Assembly (NCBI RefSeq): GCF_004378255.1
Contig: NZ_SNQG01000002.1
Span: 558,001-622,000, forward strand
Direction of reading: 5' to 3'
Source: Mucilaginibacter phyllosphaerae
Lineage (GTDB): Bacteria; Bacteroidota; Bacteroidia; Sphingobacteriales; Sphingobacteriaceae
Length of the DNA stretch: 64,000 nucleotides
Part shown: one piece after another, positions 1-8,906 of the stretch
Position numbering within the stretch: position 1 is the stretch's first letter
Layout: every line of letters begins with the position of its first letter
Made by a program: the position numbers and the translations under genes
Notes under the pieces: model-generated
The model's database searches: none
What the model saw: only the letters and a program-made list of their open reading frames with translations
What the model was told of the DNA's origin: nothing

Positions 1-546
1 CCAAAAACTAATTTTATTCTCTTTCAGGTTTTCTTCCAGGATGTGGCCGTTCTTCCAGATCAGCGTATTGCCCTGCACAACCAGGCGGTGGTCCATATTT
101 TCATTAGTATCTGAAAACCCTATACCGAAACGGATCATTTTAAGCAGGTAAAAAGGATAATAACCGCCGTGCCTTATCCACCGGCCTTTAAAAAAATTTT
201 TACGGTTAAAGTAAATGCCGTTAATGCTTTGGTAATCTGTATCCCTAAAATTTTGCAGCAGTACAAAAAGTTCGGGCGTTACTATCTGGTCGGCATCAAG
301 GCAGATTACCCAGGGCGTTTTAACCTCAAAATTTTTAAGGGCAAAATCCCATTGCCGGGGATGGTTAATAAAGGCATGCTGTGCAATTACTGCCCCTGCA
401 TTTTCGGCAATTACTATCGTACCATCGGTACTGCCCGAATCTAAAACAAAGGTTTCGGCATTTAAGCCGGTAATAGAGTTGAGCAGCCGCGGAAGATGCC
501 TCTCTTCGTTATAGGTAAGAATGATGAAAGAGAACTGACTGTTCAA
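1..546 (-). CDS. Glycosyltransferase family 2, WaaE/KdtX-like (3' end outside window)
   Basis: This is the last gene visible of the polysaccharide locus; 182 codons are present and the frame is open to the window edge. The N-terminal GT-A fold is clear: FIILTYNEE at residues 5-13, LDSGSTDGT at about 35-43 and CLDADQ at about 92-97, the expected nucleotide-sugar and metal-binding acidic residues. The spacing and the TYNEE motif resemble WaaE-type glycosyltransferases of lipopolysaccharide core synthesis, but the acceptor cannot be told. No ATG is available near the start. A TTG whose last bases overlap the TGA stop of the upstream methyltransferase (TTGA) is the only sensible start, implying translational coupling. 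Family assignment is firm; sugar specificity is unknown. Confidence 0.85.
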   Translation of the reverse strand, partial: MNSQFSFIILTYNEERHLPRLLNSITGLNAETFVLDSGSTDGTIVIAENAGAVIAQHAFINHPRQWDFALKNFEVKTPWVICLDADQIVTPELFVLLQNFRDTDYQSINGIYFNRKNFFKGRWIRHGGYYPFYLLKMIRFGIGFSDTNENMDHRLVVQGNTLIWKNGHILEENLKENKISFW

Positions 547-1163
547 TTTAAACGCGCTTTAATTAACATAGATTTCCAAAGATACGGTATCCGGCCACAA
601 CCTGTAAAGGCAGTAACTTTAAAGCCTTTGCCAGTTAATAAATTACCAAGTGTTTTTGCCGACCACATTTTGATGTGCCCGCCAAGCCATAAAGGGCTGA
701 TATGGCTATCCCACTTATTAAACAAGCTTAATACCAGGTTTTTTAAATAACCATGATAAGGTGTTGATAATATAATGTCACCATGATTATGCAGCGCCTG
801 CTTGCAAAAATCTATAAACGCTGCCGGATCATAAAGGTGCTCAATAACTTCGGTAGAGATAATGGTATCAAATGGCAGTCCCTGTAGCTTGGCCGGGAGT
901 TTACCTGTTGACAGGTCCTGCACAAAAAAGCGGTCAGGGTGGGTTTGTTGAGCTATCCTGATCCCTTTTTCGGAAGCATCCGTACCGTAAGCATTGTAGC
1001 CTAAGGATATTAAATGATTAACCAGGTAGCCGTTACCGCAGCCCAGGTCTAATATGCATTGATTTTTATCTTTAGCAAGCATACCCAGCAAAGGCTGCAG
1101 TATGTAGTTAAAGTTATGGGTCATGGAATTATTGTTGAAACCGTAATCTTTGTAGTCGCTCAT
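543..1163 (-). CDS. Class I SAM-dependent methyltransferase
   Basis: A 206-residue soluble protein with a Rossmann-type SAM site: ILDLGCGNG at residues 37-45 (motif I), TDAS at 61-64 and TEVIEHL at 104-110, the pattern of UbiG/Methyltransf_11-type O- or N-methyltransferases. In this locus the likely substrate is a sugar hydroxyl of the surface glycan or a nucleotide-linked sugar, which is inference. It starts in an ATGA overlap with the upstream GT4 gene and its own stop overlaps the TTG start of the downstream GT2 gene, so all three are probably co-translated. It is one of four methyltransferases in the locus. Confidence 0.85.
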   Translation of the reverse strand: MSDYKDYGFNNNSMTHNFNYILQPLLGMLAKDKNQCILDLGCGNGYLVNHLISLGYNAYGTDASEKGIRIAQQTHPDRFFVQDLSTGKLPAKLQGLPFDTIISTEVIEHLYDPAAFIDFCKQALHNHGDIILSTPYHGYLKNLVLSLFNKWDSHISPLWLGGHIKMWSAKTLGNLLTGKGFKVTAFTGCGRIPYLWKSMLIKARLN

Positions 1164-2299
1164 GCCCTTGTTATCGTATTGTTATAATATTGAATGTATT
1201 GCTGTACCAGTTTATTGCCTGTAAAATCGTCGCGCACAATAGCCGGTGCGGTATCCCGTATAGTTTGCAGATCCTGTTTTAATTGAGCGCCAATAGTGTT
1301 TATAGCATTACTTACAGCAGGCGCGTTGGTTTGGCACACCCAGCCCAGTTTTAATTTATCTACATAACCGGCAAGGCCCACGTTTTCGCTTACCAGTACG
1401 GCTGTGCCAACACTTAGGCTTTCTATCACCACGTTACCAAAATTTTCATCGTGCGATGGCAGCACAAGCAGGTGATGCGCAGCCAGCAGGTCAAACTTAT
1501 CATCACCATAAAAACCTGCCCAGGTAATTTTGCTGGATAATGCCGGGTTGGTAACCAATGCTTTTAAAGCATCTGTGTATTCTTTATCGCCATCGCCGGC
1601 AATCGTTAAATGAAAAGGGATGGTTACAAATGCTAAAGCATGCAGCAAAATATCAAGCCCTTTTTTGGGCTCGATGCGTGAAAAGAACAGCAGCTTTAAT
1701 AGCCCGCCTGCGGGCTGTTTTTTGATTAAGGTATTACCCGGTTTTACAAAATTTGGGATGCTGATAATGCTTAAAGGCTTAACCAGTTTTTTAATAGATT
1801 CTTCTTCTCTTTTTGAGGTAACATGTATATGGCTTTTGGCCAGCAGCTTTTTACCCAGCAGTTTGTGGATGAGCCCTTTTACACCCGAATTTTTGTTTAA
1901 GAAGGAATAATCGCTTAAAGTGCCTCTGGGTGATATGATTAAGGGTATGCCCTTACTTTGTGCGATAACCGCCGAAAATACAGATACCAGGTTCCACCAG
2001 GCATGGATGTGGATCAGATCGAACTCGTGGGCCCTTTTGCGCAAATCATTGAATAAAGCCGGCGAAAAGTGGGTATGGTCTTTAGTGATCCTTTTAAAAT
2101 AAGTAACCGTTACGCCATCTACTTTAACCGGTAAGTTTGCTGTAACAGGTAACTCCCCGGCGCCGTTTGCGGTGGTTGCGAATACTTCAACTGCGGTGCC
2201 TGCCTGGTTAAGCTGCTCGCAAAGCATACTTGCCGACATGGTTGGCCCCCCGTAGATATAGGCCGGTTTATAAGCAGCAATAATGTGCAGTACTTTCAA
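1160..2299 (-). CDS. Glycosyltransferase family 4 (GT-B)
   Basis: A 379-residue retaining GT-B enzyme. The N-terminal Rossmann half carries the glycine loop YGGPT at 16-20 and SPRGTL at 123-128, typical of WbpY/WcaI-like family members. The C-terminal half carries the EX7E signature (E285 and E293 in the stretch DENFGNVVIE), which binds the nucleotide-sugar donor. The expected role is transfer of a hexose to a lipid-linked glycan at the cytoplasmic face of the inner membrane. The first codon is TTG, embedded in a TTGA overlap with the stop of the Wzy-like gene upstream; there is no ATG close by. Donor and linkage are not predictable. Confidence 0.85.
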   Translation of the reverse strand: MKVLHIIAAYKPAYIYGGPTMSASMLCEQLNQAGTAVEVFATTANGAGELPVTANLPVKVDGVTVTYFKRITKDHTHFSPALFNDLRKRAHEFDLIHIHAWWNLVSVFSAVIAQSKGIPLIISPRGTLSDYSFLNKNSGVKGLIHKLLGKKLLAKSHIHVTSKREEESIKKLVKPLSIISIPNFVKPGNTLIKKQPAGGLLKLLFFSRIEPKKGLDILLHALAFVTIPFHLTIAGDGDKEYTDALKALVTNPALSSKITWAGFYGDDKFDLLAAHHLLVLPSHDENFGNVVIESLSVGTAVLVSENVGLAGYVDKLKLGWVCQTNAPAVSNAINTIGAQLKQDLQTIRDTAPAIVRDDFTGNKLVQQYIQYYNNTITRA

Positions 2300-3690
2300 A
2301 TCGGTTTCAAAAAATTAGTCCACACAAATATTTTGTGCACAAGCAGCATGGTAATATAACTCCAGAAAACTGAATTGGCAATAAATTCAAAGCTTGACCC
2401 CCGCCAAAAGATCTGGAACAAACCGCAGAATATGAGGGCGGTACCTAAAATATAGCCCCCAAACAACTGCTCGGCTTTTTGTGATATGAGTTGTACAGCA
2501 GCGCCATAAATAAACAGGGATATAAATATACCTATTACACCGCCGGATAGATAGCCATCAACAATATAAGCGGGTTTGGCAGATACGTTTGAGCCGCGCA
2601 AAATTACACCGGCATCATATACCCGCTCCATGATCAGGTCTTCGGTTATAGGTTTACCCGGCCAAAAAATGCGGGGTATAACAGCCATTGCAGATTGCCC
2701 CACCAGTTGTAAGCCATAGTAGTCGACTTTATCGGGCGTGGATTGGATGAAATTGGTAAACATATCCACCTCGCTCAACCTGAAAACCAAAAAGCCCCAG
2801 TTACTGATCTCCTCATCCGGGTTAAGAGTTGCATCAAGTGCTAATTCATAAGCTTCATCGCTGCTTACATTATCTGCCCAGGCGTTTTGCCTGAAAACCT
2901 GGTTGTAAGTAGGCAGGTACATAAACAGTAATATAAGTACAGGTATAAAAACAAGGTTTACTACGGCTTTATAGCTTGGATATAAAAAGATACCCAGCAC
3001 CAGTACACTGATAATGATAGGTTCTTTAAACCCGGATGTTAGCGCCTGATAAAAATTTGTTAAGTATAAAAAACCGCAGATAGCCGTATAACCGATCTTT
3101 TTTAGCGGGATTGCAAAAGCAAGCGCCAGTGTACCTGAAATAAAACTTAATGAACTGAATTGAAAATAAAATTGTGTAAGCCCCGGTATTTTGGTTGACA
3201 GGACAGTTAAGGGGAGGCAAAATATAGCTACCAGAAACAGCAGGTTGGCCAACCTGTCGCTGTCATAAGTGTATTTTTGTTCGATGGGGTATTTCATGAA
3301 CCAGAGCATCCCGGTAACAAATGCGGCATGGCCCAAAACATAATAACGCTGGCACTGGGCTAAAAGCGGAATTTTTTCTTCCGCCATATCAAAAAGGTCG
3401 CCGGTTTGGTCGAGATTACCAAAGCCTAAAAGGTTAAAAAAATAAAATATAGAACTACAGGCCATATAGCCTATAAAAATAACCTGCACCAAAAAAACGG
3501 GGCGCATTATCTGTTCGGTAATGTTACGGTCTGCCGGCATAGGTTTAAGATGCCCGCTATAGCAAATATAAAATATAAATAACGACCCCACCCAGGCCAC
3601 CAGGTAAGATACTGCAGGTATGGAATTACACATAACAGACAATACCCAGGGCAAATAAAGTATCAGGTACCTTTCGGCTTTATTTGGCAT
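2296..3690 (-). CDS. Wzy-like polysaccharide polymerase, multi-pass membrane protein
   Basis: A 464-residue protein made almost wholly of hydrophobic helices (about 10-12), with a long polar, probably periplasmic, loop at roughly residues 265-345 rich in acidic residues. The stretch IPRIFWPGKP followed by YLSGGVIGIF near the C-terminus resembles O-antigen/oligosaccharide-repeat polymerases of Bacteroidota. Such proteins join repeat units at the periplasmic face. Primary sequence similarity in Wzy proteins is weak, so the call rests on topology, size and context. A related possibility is the Wzy-like class tied to exosortase systems; no exosortase is seen in this window. It overlaps both neighbours (4 bp with the GT4 downstream, 11 bp with the GT4 upstream). 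Its presence beside an ABC exporter is unusual. Confidence 0.65.
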   Translation of the reverse strand: MPNKAERYLILYLPWVLSVMCNSIPAVSYLVAWVGSLFIFYICYSGHLKPMPADRNITEQIMRPVFLVQVIFIGYMACSSIFYFFNLLGFGNLDQTGDLFDMAEEKIPLLAQCQRYYVLGHAAFVTGMLWFMKYPIEQKYTYDSDRLANLLFLVAIFCLPLTVLSTKIPGLTQFYFQFSSLSFISGTLALAFAIPLKKIGYTAICGFLYLTNFYQALTSGFKEPIIISVLVLGIFLYPSYKAVVNLVFIPVLILLFMYLPTYNQVFRQNAWADNVSSDEAYELALDATLNPDEEISNWGFLVFRLSEVDMFTNFIQSTPDKVDYYGLQLVGQSAMAVIPRIFWPGKPITEDLIMERVYDAGVILRGSNVSAKPAYIVDGYLSGGVIGIFISLFIYGAAVQLISQKAEQLFGGYILGTALIFCGLFQIFWRGSSFEFIANSVFWSYITMLLVHKIFVWTNFLKPI

Positions 3691-4840
3691 TTAACTGATG
3701 CTGATAATTAGTAATGTGATCGGCCTGTAGTTCAAAACTCCAGTTTTTAATAATTGCTTTTGATGCTTCGCCCATGATGGCCAATCCGTTTTTTTGTTTG
3801 CCTGCTAACATAGCCAACTTTTTACTGATATCTGCTAACGAACCTGCCTTATGTTGGTAGCCATTATTGTCATCTTTAACCAGATCGGCAGCACAACCTG
3901 TTTTATCAGAAACCAAAACTGCCTTGCCGCAGGCCATCGCTTCGTTAATGGCCAACCCCCAGGTTTCTCCGGGCCCTTTGGATGGTAAGCAAAATATGTC
4001 ACTGGCCTGGTAAATGGCAGGCATGGCACTTTGGTTCACAAAATTCATAAAGTGGATATTGCTGTGCCGGGTGCCTGCTTTTTTTAATTCGGGCTCTAAA
4101 ACGCCATTGCCAACAAATAGCAGATGTGCGCCTTGTAAATTTAAGTTAATAAAAGCCTGCAGCAAAAGCATCGGATCTTTTTTGGCCTCAAATTTACCTG
4201 CAAAAAGTATCAGTATATCATCGCCGGCAAGGTTTAGATCCTGCCTTATCTTTTCTACTGCCTTATGGTGGCTGATGGCATAGCGGTTATTATCCACCGC
4301 ATGCGGGGCAAAAACCATTTGCTGATGTTTTAAGCCATATTTTTTAAAGTAGGCCTTATTATTTGTACCTGTGTACAGGGCATAATCTACATGGCTGTAA
4401 ACCCAGCGCAGATAAAAACATTTAAGGATATTTTTAACGCCGGGTTTTTCATCAAGCAGGGTAGAGTCGCCCCTGAAAAGTACCGGTACCTTGTTTTTAA
4501 AATAGCGCAGTACCTTTAAATGGCTGTGATACCACCAGCCGTAAACCAATAGGGTATCGGGCCCCCATAATTCTATCTGGCTGATGAGGCCGGGGTTAAT
4601 AATACCTTTTGAATGATGCGAGCCCGCATCAGCAGCCGTGTTTATTACCCAGGTGTAACAGTATCCATCCAGCAGGTTGATATCCCATTGAATAGTTTTG
4701 CCAAAACCGGGGTCGTGCTTGTTTAGCGAAGCTTCGCCCCAGGTATAAAACACCATCAACTCTACCGTTTGCGCCAATAATTTAAATACGGGCGCGTAAT
4801 ACTGTATAGGGTGGGTTACAATAATGGCCAGTTTTTTCAT
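3680..4840 (-). CDS. Glycosyltransferase family 4 (GT-B)
   Basis: A 386-residue GT-B enzyme. It opens with IIVTHPIQYYAPVF, a motif typical of a GT4 subgroup common in surface glycan loci, and has the C-terminal donor-binding EX7E motif at residues 292-300 (ETWGLAINE) followed by AMACG. The middle VLFRGDST segment at about 120-127 belongs to the acceptor-side domain. It should act on a lipid-linked oligosaccharide at the inner face of the cytoplasmic membrane. The start lies in an ATGA overlap with the acyltransferase upstream. Sugar and linkage are unknown. Confidence 0.85.
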   Translation of the reverse strand: MKKLAIIVTHPIQYYAPVFKLLAQTVELMVFYTWGEASLNKHDPGFGKTIQWDINLLDGYCYTWVINTAADAGSHHSKGIINPGLISQIELWGPDTLLVYGWWYHSHLKVLRYFKNKVPVLFRGDSTLLDEKPGVKNILKCFYLRWVYSHVDYALYTGTNNKAYFKKYGLKHQQMVFAPHAVDNNRYAISHHKAVEKIRQDLNLAGDDILILFAGKFEAKKDPMLLLQAFINLNLQGAHLLFVGNGVLEPELKKAGTRHSNIHFMNFVNQSAMPAIYQASDIFCLPSKGPGETWGLAINEAMACGKAVLVSDKTGCAADLVKDDNNGYQHKAGSLADISKKLAMLAGKQKNGLAIMGEASKAIIKNWSFELQADHITNYQHQLNAK

Positions 4841-5991
4841 CTCTTTTTACTACGGGCCATAAATGGTTTTTCTAAAACAATAAAGCTTAGGGTTGCAATA
4901 GGGATAAGTATGGCAGCACTTATAAAAAATGTTGTTATGGGTGCAAGTATGCCTTTAAAATTGGGGAATTTTGCAATAAGATAATTACCTGTTAGCTGAT
5001 GCACCAAGCCATGGTAAAGGTAAAAACTAAAAGAAATTTTACCAATGTAGCTTAATACTTTATTCCCCAGAATAAATTTTAAATATTTTGTTGATGTGAT
5101 GGCCAGATAAGTTATCCCGCCAAACCCCAGGCCCATAAGGGTAAAGCCTATAAGTTTAAATAAGTTATAATAATCGGCAATTAAGCTTAAAACAGGTTTG
5201 GATATCATTAGCCTGCCTGTGTAGGTGATAATGATGAAAAATATTAAATAAAGCCAGCGGTTTTTTAATTGCATCCGCGGATATGCCAGCAGTAGTTTGC
5301 CAGCCAATATCCCCCACATAAATTCAAAATACCTGAATATGATATGGCCCAGTAAATCATCCGACCCTGATCTTAAAAAAACAATGCCAGTAAGGGCAAT
5401 TACTATGATGGTGATACTGATGATGAAAAACGTTTTTTTGAATCCTAACCGGTTTTGATAAATTAATAAAAACGGAATGATGAGATAAAATTCCCACTCG
5501 GCTGTCAGCGACCAAAAGATGCTTTCGGGGCTGTATTCAGGCAATATGCCGTTAAAATAAATTAAGCTTGTTATTGCTGTTTTTATATAAGCATACTGAT
5601 GGTTTTCTGTTACCCTGATAACAATATATATAGCACAGATGGTGTAAAAGGCCGGTGATAGCCGCGCCCACCGGTTTTTGATGAACGCCCCAAAATCCTT
5701 ATATACAAATACTTTGTTTTTTGCATAAAAGTAATACATACAAAAGCCGCTGATCACAAAAAACAGATCGACCCCGTTGCCCCCTAAGGCTAAGATCGAC
5801 GTAATATCTAAAGGGCCTATCCATAAACGGGGGCTGCCATATATTGCCCAGGTATGTATCCATAACACGCCTAATGCGGCTAATGCCCTTAACCCATCTA
5901 AAGCCACAAACCTGTTATTGGGTTTTGCTGAAGCAGCTGAATTTAATTCTATTTTATTCAATACAGATTTGGGATTATTTGGTACACTCAA
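4837..5991 (-). CDS. OafA/YrhL-type membrane acyltransferase (Acyltransferase_3)
   Basis: An integral membrane acyltransferase of about 385-406 residues with roughly ten helices. The family signature is FVALDGLRALAALGVLWIH, where the arginine and the histidine ten residues later are the conserved catalytic pair; SGFCMYYF and FWSLTAEWEFY follow. These enzymes place acetyl or other acyl groups on sugars of exported glycans. The start is uncertain. The first ATG (6057) would overlap the upstream methyltransferase by 83 bp, far more than any other junction here. Two in-frame TTG codons (5991 and 5961) lie near that gene's stop, and both leave the domain intact. I give 5991. It is one of four such acyltransferases in the locus. 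Confidence 0.8.
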   Translation of the reverse strand: MSVPNNPKSVLNKIELNSAASAKPNNRFVALDGLRALAALGVLWIHTWAIYGSPRLWIGPLDITSILALGGNGVDLFFVISGFCMYYFYAKNKVFVYKDFGAFIKNRWARLSPAFYTICAIYIVIRVTENHQYAYIKTAITSLIYFNGILPEYSPESIFWSLTAEWEFYLIIPFLLIYQNRLGFKKTFFIISITIIVIALTGIVFLRSGSDDLLGHIIFRYFEFMWGILAGKLLLAYPRMQLKNRWLYLIFFIIITYTGRLMISKPVLSLIADYYNLFKLIGFTLMGLGFGGITYLAITSTKYLKFILGNKVLSYIGKISFSFYLYHGLVHQLTGNYLIAKFPNFKGILAPITTFFISAAILIPIATLSFIVLEKPFMARSKKR

Positions 5992-6601
5992 AAGCTGCAG
6001 CGTTGTAAAACCTGCTTTCTTCTTCAACCGATGTAAAATGGCTGTCGGCCGAATCATTGAATAGTGCCGGGCGGATCTCTTTGAACCCTGCCCTGGTTAA
6101 TTCGGCCTGCAGCGATTGATAATCCCACATCCATAAATGCTTGGAATTGCCATACAAGCCTTTTAAGCCTGATAAGATCCCTTTGCCCCGGCTTTCTATC
6201 CCCAGCATGGTGCTTCTCATAAATTCGTTTGCCGGTGCATCCAGATTATCAAAGGAATGGAGGTATTGCAGTGCTGCAATCTTAAGGTCGGGCACTACAC
6301 CGCGAAATACACCGCCCGGTTTTAGTATGCGATAGCTGTTTTTTAAGGCCGTTGCGAAATCGTTATAGGAGAGATGCTCTAAGATGTGCGAGCAGTATAA
6401 TCCATCGCAGCTATCCTGCTGTTCGGGCAGGCCGCTTACAATGTCGCCATATTTTACATTATCCGGAAAGCGCTGTATATTACGGGTGTACAATTTACCT
6501 AATACAGGTAGTCTTTCAAACCGCAGGGTAGGCGATGCATCGTAATTTACCCAACCATCAGGGGCCGAAAATCCGCAACCGTATTGTATATATCTTTTCA
6601 T
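5975..6601 (-). CDS. Class I SAM-dependent methyltransferase (Methyltransf_11-like)
   Basis: A 208-residue protein starting YIQYGCGFSAPDGWVNYDASP, the short SAM-binding opening seen in a methyltransferase group common in glycan loci: GCG replaces the fuller GxGxG and the acidic YDAS follows at 20-23. CSHILEHLSY at 70-79 and ILKPGGVFRGVVPDL at about 92-106 are the later family motifs. It probably methylates a sugar or sugar precursor, which is inferred from context. It overlaps the GT4 gene upstream by 4 bp (ATGA). The function of its long insert around residues 110-160 is not clear. Confidence 0.8.
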   Translation of the reverse strand: MKRYIQYGCGFSAPDGWVNYDASPTLRFERLPVLGKLYTRNIQRFPDNVKYGDIVSGLPEQQDSCDGLYCSHILEHLSYNDFATALKNSYRILKPGGVFRGVVPDLKIAALQYLHSFDNLDAPANEFMRSTMLGIESRGKGILSGLKGLYGNSKHLWMWDYQSLQAELTRAGFKEIRPALFNDSADSHFTSVEEESRFYNAAAFECTK

Positions 6602-7881
6602 ATCGTTTCGTTTAAAACCCGGTCAAACAGATCGGTTTGTTGTTTGGTTATGTTTGCTGCATCATATTTAAGCAGGCATTGCCGGTTATATTCAGGCAAA
6701 GGTAAATCATCAGTTGCCAGCAGTTGTAAAAAATGGCTGATGCGTGCTGCTATATCTATAGCATCATAATTTAATGCATAAGCAGCGCCGCATGCTGTTA
6801 AAACAGCATTAGCCGGGCTTTTTGAATTAAACACGGTTAATAGCGGCTTATTGGTTAGCAGGTAGGGATAAATTTTTGATGCGGTGTATTTGGGGTCGTC
6901 AGAGCCGGGGATGAACAATGCATCCGCCTGCTGCAGCGTGGCAAGCGTATGGAAATAGCTTATCCTGTCTGTTATCTCCGTTACATGATCTGCTATACCA
7001 TATTGCCTGGCCAGGGGCAGTATAGTTGGTATGCCCCGGCCTTGCCCGGCATAACTGGTGCCGATAAAGTAAAAACGGATGTTGTTGCAGAACCCGCTGT
7101 TTTGAACCAGTGCTTTTTTAAACGCCTCAAAAACCGGGGCGATGGCCCGGTGCATATCTATACCGCCACGGCCAATATATACTATGTTTTTATAACCGGA
7201 TGTAAGCAGGTTGGTAAAACTATCCTTATTTTGCAAAGCTATGGCCACATCCGGCGCAAAACTGCCAAATGTAATAGTTGCCGCAGGCACTGCCTTTATT
7301 TGCGGATATCTGGCCTTCAGGTCGGTAATATAATCTGGGGATACGCTGATTAAACCGCTAACCTGTTTTAAGGCCATGGGCTCTGATAATTTATTTAGCC
7401 GGTAAGATAACCAGTATTTTGGCGGCTGCTGTTCTTTGGGTTTATCACGGTAATACTCGGAATGCCAGGGATCCTGCATATCTATCACATAAGGCACCCC
7501 AAATTTCTTTTTCCAGTAAGCACCCAACACACATATCGGGAACTGGGTGGTAGAGAAATAGATAAGATCATATTTATTCCGGATCAGCAGCTCATTTACC
7601 TTCCTCCGGAAAAAAAAGTAAGCACGGTAAGCAATATTCCCAAACCCCAATTTTGAGGTGTACTTTTTAGATAAAGCCCTTACGGTATGCACCTTTATAC
7701 CGGCCGGAATACTTGCAAGCAGCAGTTCATCCCTTTGCGCATCCGAGTAAGCGTCATCTACGGTTACCACTTCTGCCAGCCAGCCATTTTGCTCAAAATA
7801 GGGCAGGCTCATGCGCACACGCTGCATATCGGCTGTGTTAGATGGCGCAAAGTATGGCGAAATGATGAGTACGCGGTTCAA
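6598..7881 (-). CDS. Glycosyltransferase family 4-like (GT-B)
   Basis: A 427-residue GT-B protein. It begins VLIISPYFAPSNTADMQRV, the GT4 N-terminal strand and loop found in WbuB-like transferases. YVIDMQDPWH at about 135-144 sits at the interdomain cleft, and TASKIYPYLLTNKPLL near residues 333-348 is the donor-side motif that replaces a strict EX7E in this subgroup. The likely role is addition of a sugar to the growing glycan. The first codon is TTG, 2 bp after the stop of the upstream acyltransferase; no nearby ATG fits. The substrate cannot be inferred. Confidence 0.8.
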   Translation of the reverse strand: MNRVLIISPYFAPSNTADMQRVRMSLPYFEQNGWLAEVVTVDDAYSDAQRDELLLASIPAGIKVHTVRALSKKYTSKLGFGNIAYRAYFFFRRKVNELLIRNKYDLIYFSTTQFPICVLGAYWKKKFGVPYVIDMQDPWHSEYYRDKPKEQQPPKYWLSYRLNKLSEPMALKQVSGLISVSPDYITDLKARYPQIKAVPAATITFGSFAPDVAIALQNKDSFTNLLTSGYKNIVYIGRGGIDMHRAIAPVFEAFKKALVQNSGFCNNIRFYFIGTSYAGQGRGIPTILPLARQYGIADHVTEITDRISYFHTLATLQQADALFIPGSDDPKYTASKIYPYLLTNKPLLTVFNSKSPANAVLTACGAAYALNYDAIDIAARISHFLQLLATDDLPLPEYNRQCLLKYDAANITKQQTDLFDRVLNETI

Positions 7882-7883
7882 AA

Positions 7884-8906
7884 TTATGCGGCGGTAAAAT
7901 ATCTGCGGTTGATGCTACGCGCCAACCGGTGTGCAGGCCGCTCTATCAGTAAATAAAACAGGTAAGCTGCCAAAATAGTTAAACCGATAAACAGCGGATA
8001 GGTAAAGCCATTGAATATGATCACCCGCTTTAACAATAAAAATATAATAGGATGGCAAAGGTATAAGGAGTAAGAAAATTTACCCATTTTCTCTAAACCC
8101 GATATTGGCTGTTGGCTTTTATAATAAACTATCTCGGTTTGTATCCACTTGTATAGCAATAGGGCAAATACATTCATGCTTAATATGTAACTTAAATGCA
8201 GGTGAAATTTAGCAAAGCAGCAAAAGCAGCTGATGGCAAATACCCCAAGCCTGTATAATATTACAGTACGTGTGTTTACCAATCGCGGTTCATCAATATG
8301 CTCGGCTATTAAAACACCCAGCAGCCAGCAGGGCAGGCCAACTATCCAGGTAAGATAATTGCCAAACTGCCAGTAATAGCCATGATAGTTGGTATTTGTT
8401 TGATGGATAAAAGCCCGCACATCCGAATAAGCGCCTATAGCTATAAATACTGCTGCCATAACCCAGGCTGCTGTAAATTTTGTTTTCCAACTGATTCTGA
8501 TCTTTAAAAGAGCCGGATAAATGGCATAATAGATGAGTTCGCAAAACAAACTCCAGGTAACCGTTTGTTCGGGATGACCGAACCAGGCGCCTGCAATGAT
8601 AATTATTACCAACGGGATCAGGATCCGTAAAAAGCGCCTTACCCAAAACTGCGGTACGTTGGCAATGCCTTTTTTAGATGGATAATGGATCACAAAACCT
8701 GATATAATAAAGAATGCGACCACAGCTGATGTACCATCAAACGCATTAGCTAAAAATACACCCGCCGTCTTTACCGGCAGCAACGCCGAACTTTTAAGTG
8801 CAACGGCATAAACATTATCAAAGTGCGATAGCATGACAACTAAAGCCAGTATAAACCGGATGCTGTCTACGCCGTAAAACCATTTTTGGGGCCGCTGTTG
8901 CTGCAT
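7884..8906 (-). CDS. OafA/YrhL-type membrane acyltransferase
   Basis: A 340-residue polytopic acyltransferase of the Acyltransferase_3 family. The conserved FYGVDSIRFILALVVMLSH at residues 10-28 supplies the active arginine and histidine; FFIISGFVIHYP and TWSLFCELIYY follow in the expected order. It is shorter than many family members (350-400) but has the full membrane core. The predicted job is O-acylation of a residue in the exported polysaccharide or its precursor. The start codon overlaps the stop of the GT4 gene upstream by 1 bp, and the next gene begins 2 bp after its own stop. Confidence 0.85.
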   Translation of the reverse strand: MQQQRPQKWFYGVDSIRFILALVVMLSHFDNVYAVALKSSALLPVKTAGVFLANAFDGTSAVVAFFIISGFVIHYPSKKGIANVPQFWVRRFLRILIPLVIIIIAGAWFGHPEQTVTWSLFCELIYYAIYPALLKIRISWKTKFTAAWVMAAVFIAIGAYSDVRAFIHQTNTNYHGYYWQFGNYLTWIVGLPCWLLGVLIAEHIDEPRLVNTRTVILYRLGVFAISCFCCFAKFHLHLSYILSMNVFALLLYKWIQTEIVYYKSQQPISGLEKMGKFSYSLYLCHPIIFLLLKRVIIFNGFTYPLFIGLTILAAYLFYLLIERPAHRLARSINRRYFTAA